14,686 nt of DNA from JALZHR01 sp036389695 (lineage in GTDB: Bacteria > Acidobacteriota > Blastocatellia > Pyrinomonadales > Pyrinomonadaceae). Made by a program: the position numbers and the translations under genes. The number at the start of each line of letters is the position of its first letter. The stretch's first letter is position 1. The stretch spans positions 1 through 14,686 of the forward strand of contig DASVWG010000140.1 of assembly GCA_036389695.1 (NCBI GenBank), given 5' to 3'. Under the pieces are notes generated by a model, which saw only the letters and a list, made by a program, of their open reading frames with translations, did not search any database and was not told the origin of the DNA. Positions 14,453 through 14,686 of this stretch are shown here, one piece after another.

Positions 14453-14686
14453 TCATTCGTCAATGACCGGTTGCTGCTTCCGCGTTTTTCTGCGTTCCGC
14501 GCGCCAGCGTTTGCGCACTGCCGCGACGTCGAATTTGTCGCGTTTGCCGTCGCGCATGTTTTCGATTTCGTGCTGGACGCGGGCGGCGATTAAGCGATAG
14601 GCTTCGGTGTTCGGCACGCCTTTGGTCATTTCCGCCAGTTCTTCGAATTCGAGAAAACGCCCGATTTTCGCGCCGATTTTCGCGCC
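14453..14686 (-). CDS. C-terminal part of a probable glycerolipid acyltransferase (PlsC-like), partial
   Basis: The minus strand is open from the window edge to a TGA at 14455-14453, giving the last 77 residues of a protein. The stretch KIGRFLEFEELAE followed by EAYRLIAARVQHEIENM resembles the end of 1-acylglycerol-3-phosphate acyltransferases, where a (V/K)xIGxxLxF strand precedes a final helix of the I...V...I type. The HX4D catalytic motif would lie outside the window, so the assignment is tentative. The protein ends in a very basic tail (about 58-70, RKRWRAERRKTRKQQ), which could contact membrane lipid. It lies 131 bp upstream of the M16 gene on the same strand, and no terminator was seen between them. 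Confidence 0.6.
   Translation of the reverse strand, partial: GAKIGAKIGRFLEFEELAEMTKGVPNTEAYRLIAARVQHEIENMRDGKRDKFDVAAVRKRWRAERRKTRKQQPVIDE
14662..14685. repeat. Two perfect tandem copies of a 12-base unit inside the partial acyltransferase gene
   Basis: CGATTTTCGCGC occurs at 14662-14673 and again at 14674-14685, directly abutting the window edge. In the minus-strand reading frame it encodes GAKI-GAKI, so it keeps the frame. Further copies may lie outside the window. Confidence 0.7.

Overview
The window looks like part of a chromosome from an Acidobacteriota-type bacterium, possibly the Blastocatellia/Pyrinomonadaceae group. The evidence is indirect: roughly balanced base composition with many GCG/TTT/AAA codons, a very large Oar-like TonB-dependent outer-membrane receptor of the kind expanded in Acidobacteria, several exported peptidases, and intergenic gaps filled by low-complexity inverted repeats. 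I see no rRNA, tRNA, CRISPR array, transposase or phage gene, so this is ordinary chromosome rather than a mobile island.

Layout. At the left edge, a truncated minus-strand gene encodes a small exported cysteine-rich protein, with a good sigma70-type promoter at 254-282. Divergent from it is a small exported arginine-rich protein (423-809) followed by a strong intrinsic terminator. A minus-strand coiled-coil gene (1055-1347) has its own terminator and carries an apparent one-base frameshift. Next come four plus-strand genes: an exported M19 dipeptidase, an internally duplicated charged protein of unknown function 16 bp behind it, a Tat-exported amidase-signature hydrolase, and a 1529-residue giant. 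The giant joins a complete VIT-VWA protein to a TonB-dependent receptor plug and beta-barrel in one uninterrupted frame. A composite palindrome fills the gap to two minus-strand genes, an extended SDR epimerase/dehydratase and, upstream of it, an exported two-lobed M16 zinc protease; these two are probably one operon. The right edge holds the C-terminus of a probable acyltransferase.

How the genes may work together. Three exported peptide- or amide-bond hydrolases (M19, amidase, M16) lie around one outer-membrane receptor, which would suit scavenging of peptides or cell-wall fragments. That is an inference from gene content only, because strands and terminators show at least three transcription units.

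Most interesting are the VIT-VWA/TonB-receptor fusion, the two inverted-repeat elements at 5475-5587 and 10276-10421, the frameshift in the coiled-coil gene, and the duplicated protein at 2781-3779. No intergenic stretch exceeds 300 bases; the longest (810-1054, 209-422, 5475-5684) are described under their terminators, promoter, hairpin and repeat.
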